Source: Nymphaea colorata
Taxonomy: Eukaryota > Streptophyta > Magnoliopsida > Nymphaeales > Nymphaeaceae
DNA length: 64,000 nucleotides
Reading direction: 5' to 3'
Assembly (NCBI RefSeq): GCF_008831285.2
Contig: NC_045151.1
Span: 8,720,571-8,784,570 of the forward strand
In this document: positions 32,121 through 44,899 of the stretch, piece by piece
How positions within the stretch are numbered: position 1 is the first letter of the stretch
How the letters are laid out: the number at the start of each line of letters is the position of its first letter
Made by a program: the position numbers and the translations under genes
Notes under the pieces: generated by a model
Database searches by the model: none
What the model saw: only the letters and a program-made list of their open reading frames with translations
Told to the model about the DNA's origin: nothing

Positions 32121-32330
32121 CATCGGAAGGTGGGGTACCATGACAAGTACCGGGATAGGTAGACTCTGGTTGGGATGACGTGAAGCCTGGATCGGCCTTG
32201 GCATTCACAGAAGAGAATGTGGTCTTAGGGAAAAATGTTGTTCAAGTTTGAAGAGTCCATCTGGAAATAAGAAGGTAGACTCTATTAGATATTAATTGAT
32301 GAGATTGATATGAGACAAGGTGAATATTTC

Positions 32331-33689
32331 ACTTAGTTTATGCATAGAAGGGAGCAAATAATCATGCCTTAGAATTCCATTGTTTTCAAAAACAGTCTTA
32401 GGTCCCTAATAGGCCCAAATTGCTATTATATCGAGACCATGGTATTGGCCATTTTTAGGTTTGCCTATGGTTTGAGGCTCTCCATTTCTCCTTGTTCACC
32501 CATCAATAAGCAAGAGACTATTGTTCGTTTCAATACTAACAAGGGACTTTTCAAACCAATTGGCTGGACTAATTGTAACGTTGTATCTTAGATTGGGTCC
32601 TAGAAATAGCTTAACAACATGATGACCACAACTTGAAAGGAAGGGAATTTTGAAAAATTGAACATAAAAGTAAATGGATCTATTGCATACATTCCTAATT
32701 TGAAATTAAAGTGGAGATATTGATCTCATACAAATCCTAAATTGAGAAGGGCTAAGATTGATTCTAGGACTAAGGAAAATATGCTTTTCTCCTCAATTGG
32801 TCCTAGATTCATAGAATATGCATGATGACAGTAAGTATGGCCATGAAAAGTTTTTATGCAATTTATGTTTGACATTTTAAGAAATGAATTGAGCTTGAGA
32901 AATTAGAAAAATGATGACAGGTCCCATTGAATGTGCCATTTGCTCACACTCCTCCTGTGCATTGGATGTGGGGCTGGCCTGCCAAAGTAGCAAAATTTTG
33001 AAACTAGTTTAAAAATAAATTTTAGGAGAGAAGGATCCACCCATTGGTGTGAGGTCCGACTGTTCCTGCCACCTTTAACAAGGATAATCGTCTAAGATTT
33101 GTCATGCTTATCAAGTCATTTGATGATTTTTCTCCTATATGCTTGTGCAGAGATTCAATTTTCAAATTAGTTTGAAAATTGGATTTTGGTAACCAAAAAT
33201 TTGAATCTTGATTGGTCATTGCGATCAAAGATGTGGACTAGATTGGACCTGAATTTCCATAATGTTGAAGATTTGGAAATGGATTTGATTTGAGACTATT
33301 GAATTAATCCCAAGATAGGTATTCAGATTTTGCTAGTTAAATAATTTTGAAGGTTTGAAAGCAGGTTAAAAGACAATTGCACGTAAATTACTTTTTTGGA
33401 GATTTACTAGCTTTGATTGAGCTGCCTTTGAAAATCACTTGAAGTGAAAAGCATGCCAAAAAAGCAGTTACTCTTTTGATTAAATGCCAATTTCGATTTG
33501 AGTCAGCTTTATTTTAATCATTCAAGGATGATTTTAAAGGAAGAAAAGAGTGATCTCATTGGAATGATTCTAGAAGGGAGAAGCATGCCCACATAGGATT
33601 CCATCTTTATTGTGAGAAAAGGCCGCTCAAAGACATATTTAAGAATACTTAATTTGAAAACCACCTTGACTTCACATGAGAGAATATAA
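32331..33689. other. No gene recognised
   Basis: AT-rich. It lies between the RNase H end of gypsy B and the upstream ORF of gypsy A, so it would have to hold B's 3' end and A's 5' end. I could not see an LTR, primer site or integrase in it. Confidence 0.35.
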
Positions 33690-34445
33690 TGCCTTAATTT
33701 CTAACACATCCAAACAATGGAGGGAAATGTTTTCTCCATCATCAAATATTTTTTTTCATATTGATGAAAAGTTTTGGTGACATAATATATTGCTTGCTCT
33801 ATCTTGCAACCTTCTTCATATTTTGCTAAAAGTCCTTCACATGTAGAGCTTAACGGAAATGTACAACAGCAAGGAACATCCCAAGACTTGCGACTTTAAA
33901 CTAGAAGGTTTAGCAGGTATTGTCTAATGTGTTCAAATAATTCTTGACATTGTAGGCTCCACTTGAGCTTAATGCCCTTTCTGAACAAGTGATTGAATGG
34001 CTAACATCTGATGGATAAATTGAAAATAAATCGATGGATAGCCTATATCCTACCTTGTAAACTACATAACTTCTTTATAATGGTTGGAGCTGGCATGTTG
34101 ATGATGGCTTTGGCTTTGGTGGGATCTACTTCAATACCTTGTTAACTCACTATATATCTCAAGAGTTCGCCTGATTTGTCAACGAACATGCATTTTTGAG
34201 GATTTAATCATAACTTTTATTGGAGCAACCTGTTAAAAACTTGAGTAAAAAAATTCAATATGATCTTGGTATGTTTTGGACTTGACCAAAATATCATCTA
34301 CATATGCATCCATGAACTTATCCATTTGATCATGAAATATAAAAGTCATGGCTCTTTGATTTGTTGCTCATGTATTCTTTTATCCAAATGGCATTATTAT
34401 TTAGCAGAAACTACCCGAAGGAGCAGTGAATGATGTCTTGGCTTG

Positions 34446-34577
34446 ATCTGATTATAACCAGAGTATCCGTTCATGAAAGAGAACCTCACATGACCTACTG
34501 CGCTGTCAACCATCTGATTATAACCAGAGTATCCGTTCATGAAAGAGAACCTCACATGACCTACTGTGCTGTCAACC
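34446..34577 (-). repeat. 66 bp in-frame duplication inside gypsy B RT
   Basis: Copies 34446-34511 and 34512-34577 differ at one base. Each encodes VDSxVGHVRFSFMNGYSGYN. 22 codons are repeated, so the frame is kept, but the RT palm is enlarged. Confidence 0.95.
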
Positions 34578-36009
34578 AACAAATCTAGGCAAAAGTTAGT
34601 GACCTTTTGGCATGGCCTTATTGAGATCTTGGAAAGCAATGCAGATCCAGACCTTCTCATTTTTCTTTGGTATGACAACTATGTTGGCAAGCACTTAAGG
34701 ATAATAGATGGTTATGATAAACTTGGCCTTGAGTAGATGAGTTTGAATTCTGTAAAGAGTGTGATGAGAAGAAAACAAGCTGAATGTGCATTTAGTTTGC
34801 ATGGCGAGACAAATAATGGAAAAGAAGAAGAGAGAGAGACACATGGATGTGTGCAAAATTATTGAACTTTATTGATAAACTTGAAGTATGGGACCCTTAC
34901 CGTCCCTATAAAAGTTTGGAAAAAAGACAACGAAAAGTAAAATAGTGACATTTCCCTTGTAGTTGAGACCTCTAGTTCCTTTGCGCCCAGCTCCACTATT
35001 GACTCGTTCAATGATTCCTACTTCGTCAGCCCATAAGCATGGGTTATAGACCATTTTGATAATCAAATAAAACCTTTTCAGTAGTTCTACAAAGTATTTG
35101 TATAAAGGATGGTCTTTGATGGACGCCTCATTGATTTGACCACCAAGCTTGTAGAAAGTTGGCCCCTTCCACTTCACCATGTTGACCTCTTCTATGATCT
35201 CTAGTTCATTCATGCCTAGACAGTCAAGGTTGTATTTCAAGTACACATTGTTGGGGTGCTGGACACTTGGCATCTCAACCATGCATGCTGGACAAGTGAT
35301 CATAGGCTGTGGGAGCCTTTCCTCAGAATTCTTGACCAAGATTGTCGTAATGGTGCCCCCATGACTCCATTTGATGTATTAATATAGAGTGGATGATACA
35401 ACATTTGCCTCATGTATCCATGGTCGTTCGAGGAGTAAATTGTAGAATGGTGGCACATCCACCACATAGAAAAGGTTTGTATGGATGGTGAAATTGATGT
35501 GCTAGTTCAGATATGTCTTGCCTTTTACCGTCCTCCTGCTCCAATCAAAGCCATAAGTGGTCATATCATCCTATGTGTAATGCTCATCCTTGAGGCTCAT
35601 GGCTTTGGCAACCATTTCCGAGCAGATGTTTAAGCTGCTCTCTCCATCTACTAGTACATGAAAAACATTCATATTGCGAGTCCTCACCACATTATATATT
35701 GCTTGACTGTGGAATTGATGAGGCTTTGGTAGATGATCATTTGAAAATGTGATTGGTGCATTCACCATGACAGAATTGATGGTCTATGCTAGGGTTTCAA
35801 GAGTGGCACTGGATTTGACTTAATTTCCTTGAGCATCTCCTCCATGACAGTCGTGTGTACGACAGAGGCAATTATAAGGTCCAAAACAGAGATATTCAGT
35901 GAAATGTTAAAGACCTACTGAACTGATTTCTTGTTTACAAATAGAGTACACACCTGAGTTTTATTTGCCTTCTTGAAGTCATCTTTCTCGCTGCCACTAC
36001 AACTTTGTA

Positions 36010-36740
36010 CTATATCTGTCTGAAGATAGCCATTCTTGATGGTTGAATGTGCTCGGACTTCTTGGTTAGGTCATAGAAGTTCTTGTACTCACGTTGTATG
36101 AGGTGGTAGTGGATATGCTGTTGAAAGCCCTCAAGGATCGTGGTTAGAACATGCACTTCTGGTATCAGAGTATGAAGTTTAAGCTCAATATCAGTCATCT
36201 CTAAATATATTGCTGGGCTGTCTCTCTTAATTCTTGGTGGAGATTAATAAGGGTGTCAATAGTTGGCACTACAGAAAGATTAGACTCATACTTGTTGATG
36301 AAGGCATTGACCACTTCATCAAAATAATGCATTTGTGTGGGGTTAGTGGTCCCTAAGTACCATTGTGCTGCCTCACCCTCCAAGCTTTGAAAGAAGTAGA
36401 TGAATAATGCCTTGTTGTTGTTCATAGACTTTCCACATTCAACAAAGAAGATTGATAACTGTGCATGTAAGTTTTCTATCTTTTTAAATTTTTTGAATTT
36501 TTGCAAAAGTCTGTCATAGTCTTCATCATCCAATCTTTCACAAAAATCACGTCGAGAATATACCTTATTTTCTTTGCTTTGAATTTGACAGGCTGTATTT
36601 TCTATTTCTTTTATACGATACTGGATTGGATCCATCATATGCCCAGTACTGATTTCAGGATCTTTAGTCTTCGTGGAACCTTTAGAATTCTTACGATTAG
36701 GCACAACTGTCACTCTTTGGCTCATCATTTGTTGGATCAT
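36010..36740 (-). pseudogene. Gypsy B gag
   Basis: Two successive minus-strand open frames (36,740-36,201 and 36,198-36,010) separated by a stop: retrotransposon gag core, then LHTLIPEVHVLTTILEGFQQ. It has the LEGEAAQWY signature and spacing of Tat-type gag. This is the best preserved gag of the three Tat-like elements. Confidence 0.75.
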
Positions 36741-37239
36741 CTTTTAAATAGCCAACATAAAAGTGGAATCCACTGAGGAGGGTTCTCCATTTCCTTCAAA
36801 GCCTCAGGCTCTCTCTCTTCTACACCTTGTGATATCATAAGAGGATCTATAAAAATCTTTGTCACAATTTCACATGAAACAGACATGTTAGTTTGAAAAG
36901 AGACACAAAAATGACATGATTTTGAAGAAAAAGAAAAAGACATGTATTTATTTGGCACATTGGAGGGGAATAAAATGTTAAAATATCATGAAATTGTAAA
37001 CATTGTTGAAGACAATGTCCCAATGATAATAAGGACTAGGACATACAATTTCCTACCAATTCATGTACACTCTAAACCTAGATGGTTCTCATATACATAA
37101 AGATCGATCCACGAGGACCACCCTTTGGTAGCCAAAGTGTAGATGCCCTACCATTTTTACTCTCCAAATCAAAATTTGTGACAGTGTTGAAGTCTCCTTT
37201 GATCTTATAAAAATCCACCTACCTCTTGAAGAATTGTAT

Positions 37240-37830
37240 TGAGACGAGCCTTTGGTGCACCTAGTCACTAGGAAACATATGCATCTAGGTGTGGGACGTG
37301 GTTGTGGTGTGCCTAGACACTACAAAAAGGATGCATCTTGGCATAGGTTCATCTAGGTGTGTGATGAGGCTTTGGTGTGCCTAGACACTAGAAAATGTGC
37401 ATATCTAGCCATGAGAAGAGCTTTGGTGTGCCTAGACACTAAAAAGTGGGTGCATCTAGGTGTGAGATGAAGCTTTGATGCGCCTAGACATTAGAAAATG
37501 GGTACATCTAGGTGTTAGACAAGGCTCTAGTGCACCTAGACACTAGAAAATGGGCACATTAGGCATGAGATGAGGCTTTGGTTGCCAAGACACTAGAAAA
37601 TGGACACATCTAGGCATGAGATGAGTCTCTGGTGCACCTAGACTCTAACAAATGGGTTCACCTAAGCACGAAATGAGGATTTGGTGTGCCTAGACACTAG
37701 AAAATGGGTGTATCTAGGCACTAAACAAGGCTCTAGTGTGCCTCGACACTAGAAAATGGGTGCATCTAGATGTAAGACAAGGCTTTGGTGTGCAAACACT
37801 AGAAAGTGGTGTATCTATGTGAGATTTACT
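37240..37830. repeat. 52 bp minisatellite, about 11 units
   Basis: Tandem units of CCTAGACACTAGAAAATGGG, then a TGCATCTAGG, then TGTGAGATGAGGCTTTGGTG on the plus strand. Most are 50-52 bp; one near 37,316-37,380 is longer. Units are diverged from each other by several changes each. It lies between the integrase end of gypsy C and the gag of gypsy B. Confidence 0.93.
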
Positions 37831-38289
37831 ACACACAGACATGAGTTTGATGCTCTTGTGAGCTATGCTATTTGAAAATTTTTTATTTCAGAAAATGTTA
37901 CATCAAGGCACGAAAGCTTCTGTCCACCATGTGTAGGCTTTCAAAATTTTATACTTGCGGCTGTTGACCATTCACATATTGAATCTCCATGGTATTTTGG
38001 AAAAAGAACTTTGAAAGAATTTGCTCACAAGTTATTGAAATCTTGATTGAAAATTTGAAAGCATATGTTGATTCAAAGACCTTTTGAAAAGTTGTAGATT
38101 CTTTTATCTTCATGGGCCAGAAGTTTAGAAGATCCTGACATTTAGGAGGTTCTTTGCTTTTGAAAATTTCTTTAGAATGATTTTGAACTTGTTTCTTTGA
38201 AAGTTTACAACCATTGGGTGGTGCACTGAAATAAAAAATGCCCCTAGTTCTAGGGCTGAAGGAAAGATGAATCATTGATCACATGGGAT
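37831..38289. other. Possible 3' untranslated region of gypsy C
   Basis: Follows the integrase end on the minus strand. A 108-codon open frame (38,275-37,949, minus) has no recognisable domain. No LTR boundary could be fixed. Confidence 0.35.
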
Positions 38290-40170
38290 AAAATAAGTCT
38301 GACCATCAAAAAATACAATCTTTATTGATGAAAGGAAAAAGAGCACATAATGTTTTCAAATGAAGTGCATTGACAACATCAAGTAAGCCTACACCGTTTG
38401 CATCAGTTAGACAATAACAATTTTCGGGAAGAATTTCTCTAATCACACATGGCCCATCCTTGTTTGGTGCCCACATTCCTCATGAACAATGTCTCAATGG
38501 AATGGTTGATCTAAGCACAAGGTCATTTATTTTGAATGTTTTCTCAATGACTCACTTAGCATAATGCTTGGCTATCATATGATGATAAGCATTGGCATGC
38601 TCTGCAGCTTTCAATTTTTTCCCTTTGAGGAGGTTTAATTGTAACATGCTCTAATAGTAATACTAATCCATCGGTAGTTATGTAACTGTCACAAACTTAA
38701 ATGCTGGCTTTTGTACATAAAGCAGCAGCACTACATCTGTTGCATATACTGATTCTGTAGGAGTTGCATTGGTGAGAGTTCTAACAATTATTCTCGGCCG
38801 GACTAGACCATTCATCCAAGATTCTGATCAAGATCTTATTCGTGGCTCTACTTGGCTATTGCCTTGTGGGTAGTAAAGCACTGACACAATATCATGAGGT
38901 AGCTCAAATATACACAAAATGTTCTTGTGAATGAAAGCCACCATGTCTCTACCTTTCACTCTTCTAAGTGTGAAAGCTTTAATCCACTTGGTGAAGTATT
39001 CTGTGGCTGCAAGGGAGTACTTATGACTGATAGAGGCAAAGGGATTGATGGACCCCACAACATCAAATGCCTACTTTGAAAAAGGTTATGGTGAGATGAT
39101 TAAGTGTAAATATATAGCGAGTGCATGAATGAAATTTGCATGAATTTGACATTTGAAGCACTTTCTGACATATTTGTGACAATCTTGCTACTTGGTTGGC
39201 CAATAATACGTGGCTGTAGTTAACTGCTTGGTGAGAGTTAGGTAGCTTGTATGGCCACCACAGATTCTTTCATAAGCTTCTTTAATTATCTCTTGTTCTT
39301 CATCTTTATCTAAACATTTGGAGTACTCTGCACTAAAGCCTCTCATGTATAATGTTCTGGTGAGTATGAAATATTGGCTGGACATTATTTGAATAGCTCG
39401 TTGCTCTTTTTTGGACATATATGGTGGCAAATATCTAGTTTTCAAGTAGTTTTTAATGTTTTAATACTAGGGTGCTTCTTGTGATTACACTTGGTTGACT
39501 TGTTTTGACCTTTCATAGGCTGGTTGAGTCAGTCTTCCAACTTCAAAGGCTCTACATGGCTCAGATTTCTTGAACGTAATAATGAAGCCTAGGTTGGCTA
39601 GATCATCTATGAACTGATTGAACTCCCTTCTGAGATGGAGAAACTGAAATTTGTCAAATTGTTGGACCAGTGCTTTGGTCATCTCTTGATATGACATGAG
39701 TTTAGAATCTTTCACTTTTCATTCTTCATTGACTTGATTTACAATGAGGAGGGAGTTTGTGTAAGTGTAAACTCTTTTGACATTAAATTCTAGTAGTATA
39801 TTAAGGGCTGAATAAGGGCTTCATATTCTATCATGTTATGTGTGCAGAAAAAATCCAGCTTGAAGGAATATGGTAGCATATACTTTTAGGGTGAGAGTAG
39901 GACATTCTTACTCCAATTCTTGTCACGTTCATGGATCCATTGAAAAACAAGGTCCACACTAGTGCAAACTCTTCATGTAAGATATGTTCATAAGAGAAAC
40001 TATCCTCTGCCTTAAGTTCTTCTATCAAGAGAAAATCAACCAGCTGATCAACTATTGCATGTCCTTTTATAGACTTCTGAGAAATGTATTCTAGATCATA
40101 TTCTATGAGGAGTAATTGCCATTTGGTGATTCAATTACTCAGAAATGGTTGTTCCATAATATATTTGAGG
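38290..40170 (-). mobile_element. Tat-like Ty3/gypsy element C (RNase H-integrase part)
   Basis: From high to low on the minus strand: RT/RNase H connector LKYIMEQPFLS and KWQLLLIEYDLEYISQKSI (40,165-40,060); a second, archaeal-type RNase H as in the Tat lineage, FALVWTLFFNGSMN (~39,960) to REFNQFIDDLANLG (~39,600); integrase zinc-binding region EAYERICGGHTSYLTL..YYWPTK (39,290-39,190); integrase core ATEYFTKWIKAFTLR (~39,000) and YYPQGNSQVE (~38,850); and C terminus INDLVLR..KDGPCVIREILPEN (38,540-38,400). Several stops. It ends sharply at ~40,170, where the LTR-like repeat begins. Confidence 0.85.
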
Positions 40171-40174
40171 GAAT

Positions 40175-40859
40175 TTAATCAAGAGAGAAAGTATTCAGAA
40201 CTGAATTTAACTCAAATTAAAATGAATGAACTCAAACCGAATGAAAGAAAGCATGATTTACATAAACATGGTTTGAGCTTGATTTTAGCTCATTCCATCG
40301 GGCAGAGCTAAAATTCAACTCAAACCCCTAAAAAAATAAGTGGGAGAAAGGCCGAGTGGCAATTTGCAAGTTAGTATATGACTGAAACTTGGGTTGGTGA
40401 ATCAAAATAAGTAAAATGAATCTTTCTCCCCATTAAGGTAAAGTTGTTTTGACTATGTTGAGCTAAAGATTACAAGTTTAAGTTTCAGGAGTTGATTTAA
40501 GCTATAGAGGAGTCGGGTTCATACTAAGATAATAACCCTGGTGAGATGACTCTAGAACTCTTGAGGTTATGTAAAATTAAGAAATGACACAACTACTCAA
40601 ACGTTAGGTAATTCTCAATTTTTTTATGAAAATCCATACTTTCTAGGTTGAGATGCCCTCATGTAGGGGCAAAATGGTAATTTTATCTTTGATCACATAG
40701 GCTGTCTAGGTCTGTGTTCAATGCTAGTGTAAAAAGTGATCAATTAAATTACAAATAGCCTTTTATTTTTTAAATTTGGTCTTTGAAAAGGAATTTGAAA
40801 AATCTCATGGTGAAGGGTAACATAGTCATTTGGACTTATGAAAATTTCAGGTATTCACA
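40175..40859. repeat. LTR-like repeat, left copy
   Basis: Matches 45,640-46,695 in the same orientation (shared phrases include ACTCAAACC..AATGAATG, CATGATAAACATG/CATAAACATG, TTTAGCTCATTCCATCGGG against TTTAGTTCACTCTATTGGG). Its end GGTATTCACA corresponds to GGTGTCTACA at 46,686-46,695. The left edge coincides with the break in gypsy C. Confidence 0.5.
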
Positions 40860-41269
40860 ATGGTTTTGGCAAATGAAAGGTCAATCTCATTTAAAACACA
40901 CGTCCAACTAAAAAAAAATGACTATATAATGCATGATCTTGTCAAAAATAAACACACAATTCACATATGCTCACACAACACATCTTAATGGACTCGGCAC
41001 TAGATGAGCATTTCAAAATGGCTTGGATTCCTAAGTTGAGTCTTGTAGAAGCTCTTTTGATCATCAGTCGTTTCAAAACAAGTTATGCTTATGTACTTTG
41101 ATGAAATCCATAGTATGTGGCACAGAGAATTATCTTATAGGTTCTAAAGTTCAAGTCTCCCATTTCTGCTTAGACTTCACCAATATACATTTTTGTTGTC
41201 ATATTACAATGTAGGGAGATGGCCAATACCCACCTCGAGTAGGTTGGTCCAACTATTGAACTTCTGTGA

Positions 41270-41655
41270 GGCTGTGTTTGATTGCAAGGAAGAATTTAAC
41301 GTGGTAAATTTACCACGATAAATTTTCTGAAAAAAAAAGATGAAATTTAACCATCTTCCGATTTGAGGTCCTGTTTAATTGCAGGGAAGTTTTTTGCAGG
41401 GTAAGATTAACTGTGTTTGATGCACATAGTAGTTTTTTGCTGGGTAAATTTAACTGTGTTTGGTGCACAGGGTAAAAAATATGAGAGACTTTTTTCTTGA
41501 CCGTTAGAACTTGTTGTTTTATTGGTTCTCCTCAAATCAGAAGAGGGTACAAAATGAAAGATGATGTAAACAAATACCATTAACAGAATTCTAAAAATTC
41601 GAAACCCCACAACATTCATGCATCCAAACAAGCGACATATCGGACCTTACAAAAA
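41270..41655. mobile_element. MITE-like element with Harbinger-like ends
   Basis: The left end GGCTGTGTTTGATTGCAAGG and the reverse complement of the right end (CGCTTGTTTGGATGCATGAA, at ~41,615-41,634) share a GxxTGTTTGxxTGCA pattern. The interior has a ~46 bp diverged tandem pair around AGTTTTTTGC(A/T)GGGTAA...TTAACTGTGTTTG (41,388-41,475). Ends and target duplication are not exact. Confidence 0.4.
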
Positions 41656-43473
41656 CTAGACCAAACAAAAAACAGCCCATAAATTGTAAGGCTTATAACG
41701 TATGTAACAAGGATAGATAAGTAGTCCATCACATCCACGAGTTCATCGAGACTTGCATAGGTTCAAGAAAGTTGGAAATGTGAACAACATGCACAAACAG
41801 TGAGCCCGTGAGCCCTAATGCAATGTTGCCTAAGATAAGGATTAAAATATAGAGAAAACAAACATTTGTATACATACCATTCCTAAATTGACAGAAGTTG
41901 TATTTTGTGTATAAATTTTTGTAAACATGAAATATGTCTCTCAATTCTATGTCCTGGTGCACATATAAATCCCACATGCATAGTATCATAAGCCACTAGG
42001 AGGCTTTAGAATTTGAAGGACACTCAAACTTAAAAGTTTAGGCCATACAACTTAGTCAAATGGTGATAGATTCCATCATGGTTGCCACTTCTATTGATAT
42101 GAAAAACTTTTCAACTTGCATATATACCACGTATTTGAAGAATAAAATTTTTACTTGCCTCCATTTTCTTTGTGCAGGACATCTTCTAACCATTCCTGAT
42201 GTCTTTACTAGGGGTAATCAGACAGTTTATGTCCTAAGTTTAAATTCAGATTATTGTCTTGACCTATTGAAACCAAAGTAAACATGTGCTACGTTTAGAA
42301 GACAATGATTTTGAAATTTATGTGGATTATCGAACTTTGGATTTATATCAACTGATAATATGATTGAAGAACTTAGTTCATGATCCTAATTGGCATAATC
42401 CTTGCAAACAAAACCTAAGTCCAATATGATGCATGTAAAACTATGTTCGAGTATAGACGATGCCTGGTTTCTAGCAGTTAGGATGTGGACCTAAAAGATA
42501 TCAAATCTGAATTCCAATAACTTTATCTGAATCTAAGTCTTGAACTCTAATATCTTGATCCAATATCATAATTCATAATCCAAATTTGAATCTAATCGAT
42601 ATAGATCCAATCAAATCAAAGTTCCAGTGCAAAATTGTTCTCGATCCAAATTGAAATTGGCTTGATACAGGCCTAGTTTGAATTTTGGGTGGGGGTTGAG
42701 GTCCAATTTAAGATCAAAAGGTTGGTTCATCCATTTGTAAGATTCATTATCCAAGTTCAAAGTTTTAAATCCAAAGTTTAAGGATTTGACCCAATATATG
42801 ACCTAAGATTAAATCCAAATTTGAGTTCATTTGTTCAAGAATTGAGGTTGATCCAATTGACCTTGATTCGATAGAAATCCACATGTTTTGGTCTTGGAAG
42901 ATTCTTTTGATCCAATTGTGAGATCCATGATGCAAGTTTTATATTGTCCAAAATTTGGGATTCAGCCCAACATTTATATCCAACCTAGAATTAGGTCCCA
43001 ATTCAAATTCTAAGAACCAAATTGGGATTTGATCTAACTGATCATAATTCATCCTAAATCCAAATCATTTGGACTTGGGAATTTAGAGAAGAACTAGTTA
43101 GGGCTCAGCCAGGTTGAGTCTAGGTTCAAGTCTTAAGTGGATTGAGTAGGGTCAGTTAGGTTAGCTCTGTTTCTAGAACTTGGAATAGGTCTAGGTTAAG
43201 ATGTAGTGGGTTCTAGGACTGGTTTGAGCTAGGTAATAGGAGACTTAAAATAGTTGGATTCTAACTTAGGTCTCAACCATCTTTGAACTTAGGTTTTGGA
43301 AAATCAATTTTGAAAAATGGGTTTGGAAATTAGAATTTGGGAATTTGAAAACTACGCTTTTGAGAGTGAACCCATTAGAGCTTAGGTTAAACTGAGCTTC
43401 TTATGCTGAGACTTTTGCCACATGGCATGCTACTATTCAATCAAGCTTAGTTGCTACATGGCCTAGATCTAGG

Positions 43474-43611
43474 TGCATAATTAAGAAAAGTATTGCATAT
43501 GCATATGATCCTAGTATACTAAGATAAAAGAAGAAAATAAACTGCATAATTAAGAAAAGTATTGCATATGCATATGATCCTAGTATACTAAGATAAAAGA
43601 AGAAAATAAAC
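43474..43611. repeat. Perfect 69 bp tandem duplication
   Basis: Copies 43474-43542 and 43543-43611 are identical over all 69 bases by eye (start TGCATAATTAAGAAAAG, end AAGAAAATAAAC). Confidence 0.95.
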
Positions 43612-44899
43612 TATGTAATAGCATGCACTAATTTCTAAAGTACACATACATGAACTAAAATGTGAAACACTAAAAAGAACAAGAGAGAGATAATATTGGA
43701 TTACCTATCCCATATCCCTAACCTATAAATCTACATAGAAAGTGGGAAATAGCTAAACTACAACATACTCAATAGAAATTAAACTAATTTAGATATTAAA
43801 ATGAAAAAAAAACTAACATATGCGTTAAAATGAAAATTAAACTAATCATGAAAATAAATTGAACTAAACATGCACAAAAAAATAAACTAACCTAAATATG
43901 TTAAGCAGAAAAAAAAACCGAAAGCATGCTATCTAAGAAAACCGAAAAGAAAATAACTAAAAAAAGCAAAAAGAAGAGAAAAGAAGAGAAAAAGGAAATT
44001 CACTTGACCTGCATTTGCTCCTAGGCTGACCCACGACCTTAGCTTACTCCTTCTAGCCTCAGTCAATTAGCTTTATTGCCTACTGTTGTGACTCAAATCA
44101 AGCCTAGACTTGGACCTTCAAAATTTTCTTTGTCCTTTATTTTCTCTATGCATGTAAGGAATTCATCAAAGGAGATGGGTGTATTTAGAAGCAAGGGGAC
44201 ACCCCTTTTTAGAATACGAAGAGATAAGAACTCTAAACTTTCAATACATGTGACTATACTTTTGGAATTGAAATTCATACTCTCCTCATGTGGCACAAAA
44301 AAACATATGTTAAAACATGTATTTTCGTCATTTTTGCTCATTCTGAAGACAAATCTTCACGAAAAACGATTATCTAAACCAAGCTGATTTTTGCAAAGTA
44401 CTAAGTTATTCATGAGCAATAATTCACGCTGACATTTTGCATGGAGTGAGAATTTGATGTAAATATGATGGAGAAAAAGCGTACATCAAATCATATATTA
44501 TATTAAATGTCAAATAGAAAGATATTCATTCTGGAACCATATGAATATCGGATTGGATTTTGTCTTAGCTACAGTGCTTAGGTTAGAGTTTTGCACTTGC
44601 CATGAGCAATTGTTTAGATTGACCTTTGACATACTGAACAAAATCAAGCACAAAATTTTTCTCATATGTTTACACTTATGCATTTGGACTTTGGATTGGG
44701 ATACGGTTTGAGATTCAGATGATGATCCAAATCTAGAGAAAATTATAGAAATGGATTCTTGATATGGTTCTGAAATTTAGATGAATCTCAGGAAAGTTAT
44801 AGAAAATGAATTTAGCATATGGTTTTGAGATTCAGATCAAGGTCTGAATCCAAAGAAAGTTCTAGAAGCCAGACTTTGGATGTGATAATATTTACATCA

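Larger units (their letters stand above)
22246..32330 (-). mobile_element. Tat/Ogre-like Ty3/gypsy element A, split by a Copia insertion
   Basis: Minus-strand order from high to low coordinate: plant-mobile-domain ORF (~32,110-31,560), gag (~30,420-30,000), then the inserted Copia, gag C-terminal CCHC-like region and protease (24,780-23,880), linker, and RT up to ~22,246. All parts carry stops and frame shifts. RT breaks off before the YVDD box. An extra ORF upstream of gag is known for the Tat/Ogre group. LTRs were not identified. Removing the Copia and one CTCTT copy makes the gag reading run straight through the junction (KHKE|EARK). Confidence 0.75.
33690..36740 (-). mobile_element. Tat-like Ty3/gypsy element B (gag-PR-RT-RH)
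   Basis: From high to low on the minus strand: gag (36,740-36,010) with EGEAAQWYLGTTNPTQMHYF and FINKYESNL; protease (35,768-35,571) with VLVDGESSLNICSEMV; an open 156-codon PR-RT linker (35,339-34,869); RT (34,735-34,200) with ANIVVIPKKNEKVW, FSFMNGYSGYNQ and DAYVDDILVKS; RT thumb (~34,010-33,900); and the RNase H start (~33,870-33,690) with LLAKYEEG..IEQAIYYVTK. Stops and frame shifts occur in RT. The gag open frame (179 codons) is still uninterrupted. Integrase was not found below 33,690. Confidence 0.85.
40860..44899. other. Non-coding interior between the LTR-like repeats
   Basis: No gag/pol sequence recognised in 4 kb. 42,480-43,300 is made of short GATCCAA / AATTCAAATT / TTAGGTT-type phrases on repeat. 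43,880-44,000 is A-rich. The lack of coding DNA between direct repeats fits a large retrotransposon derivative, but a primer-binding site was not clear after 40,859. Confidence 0.4.
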
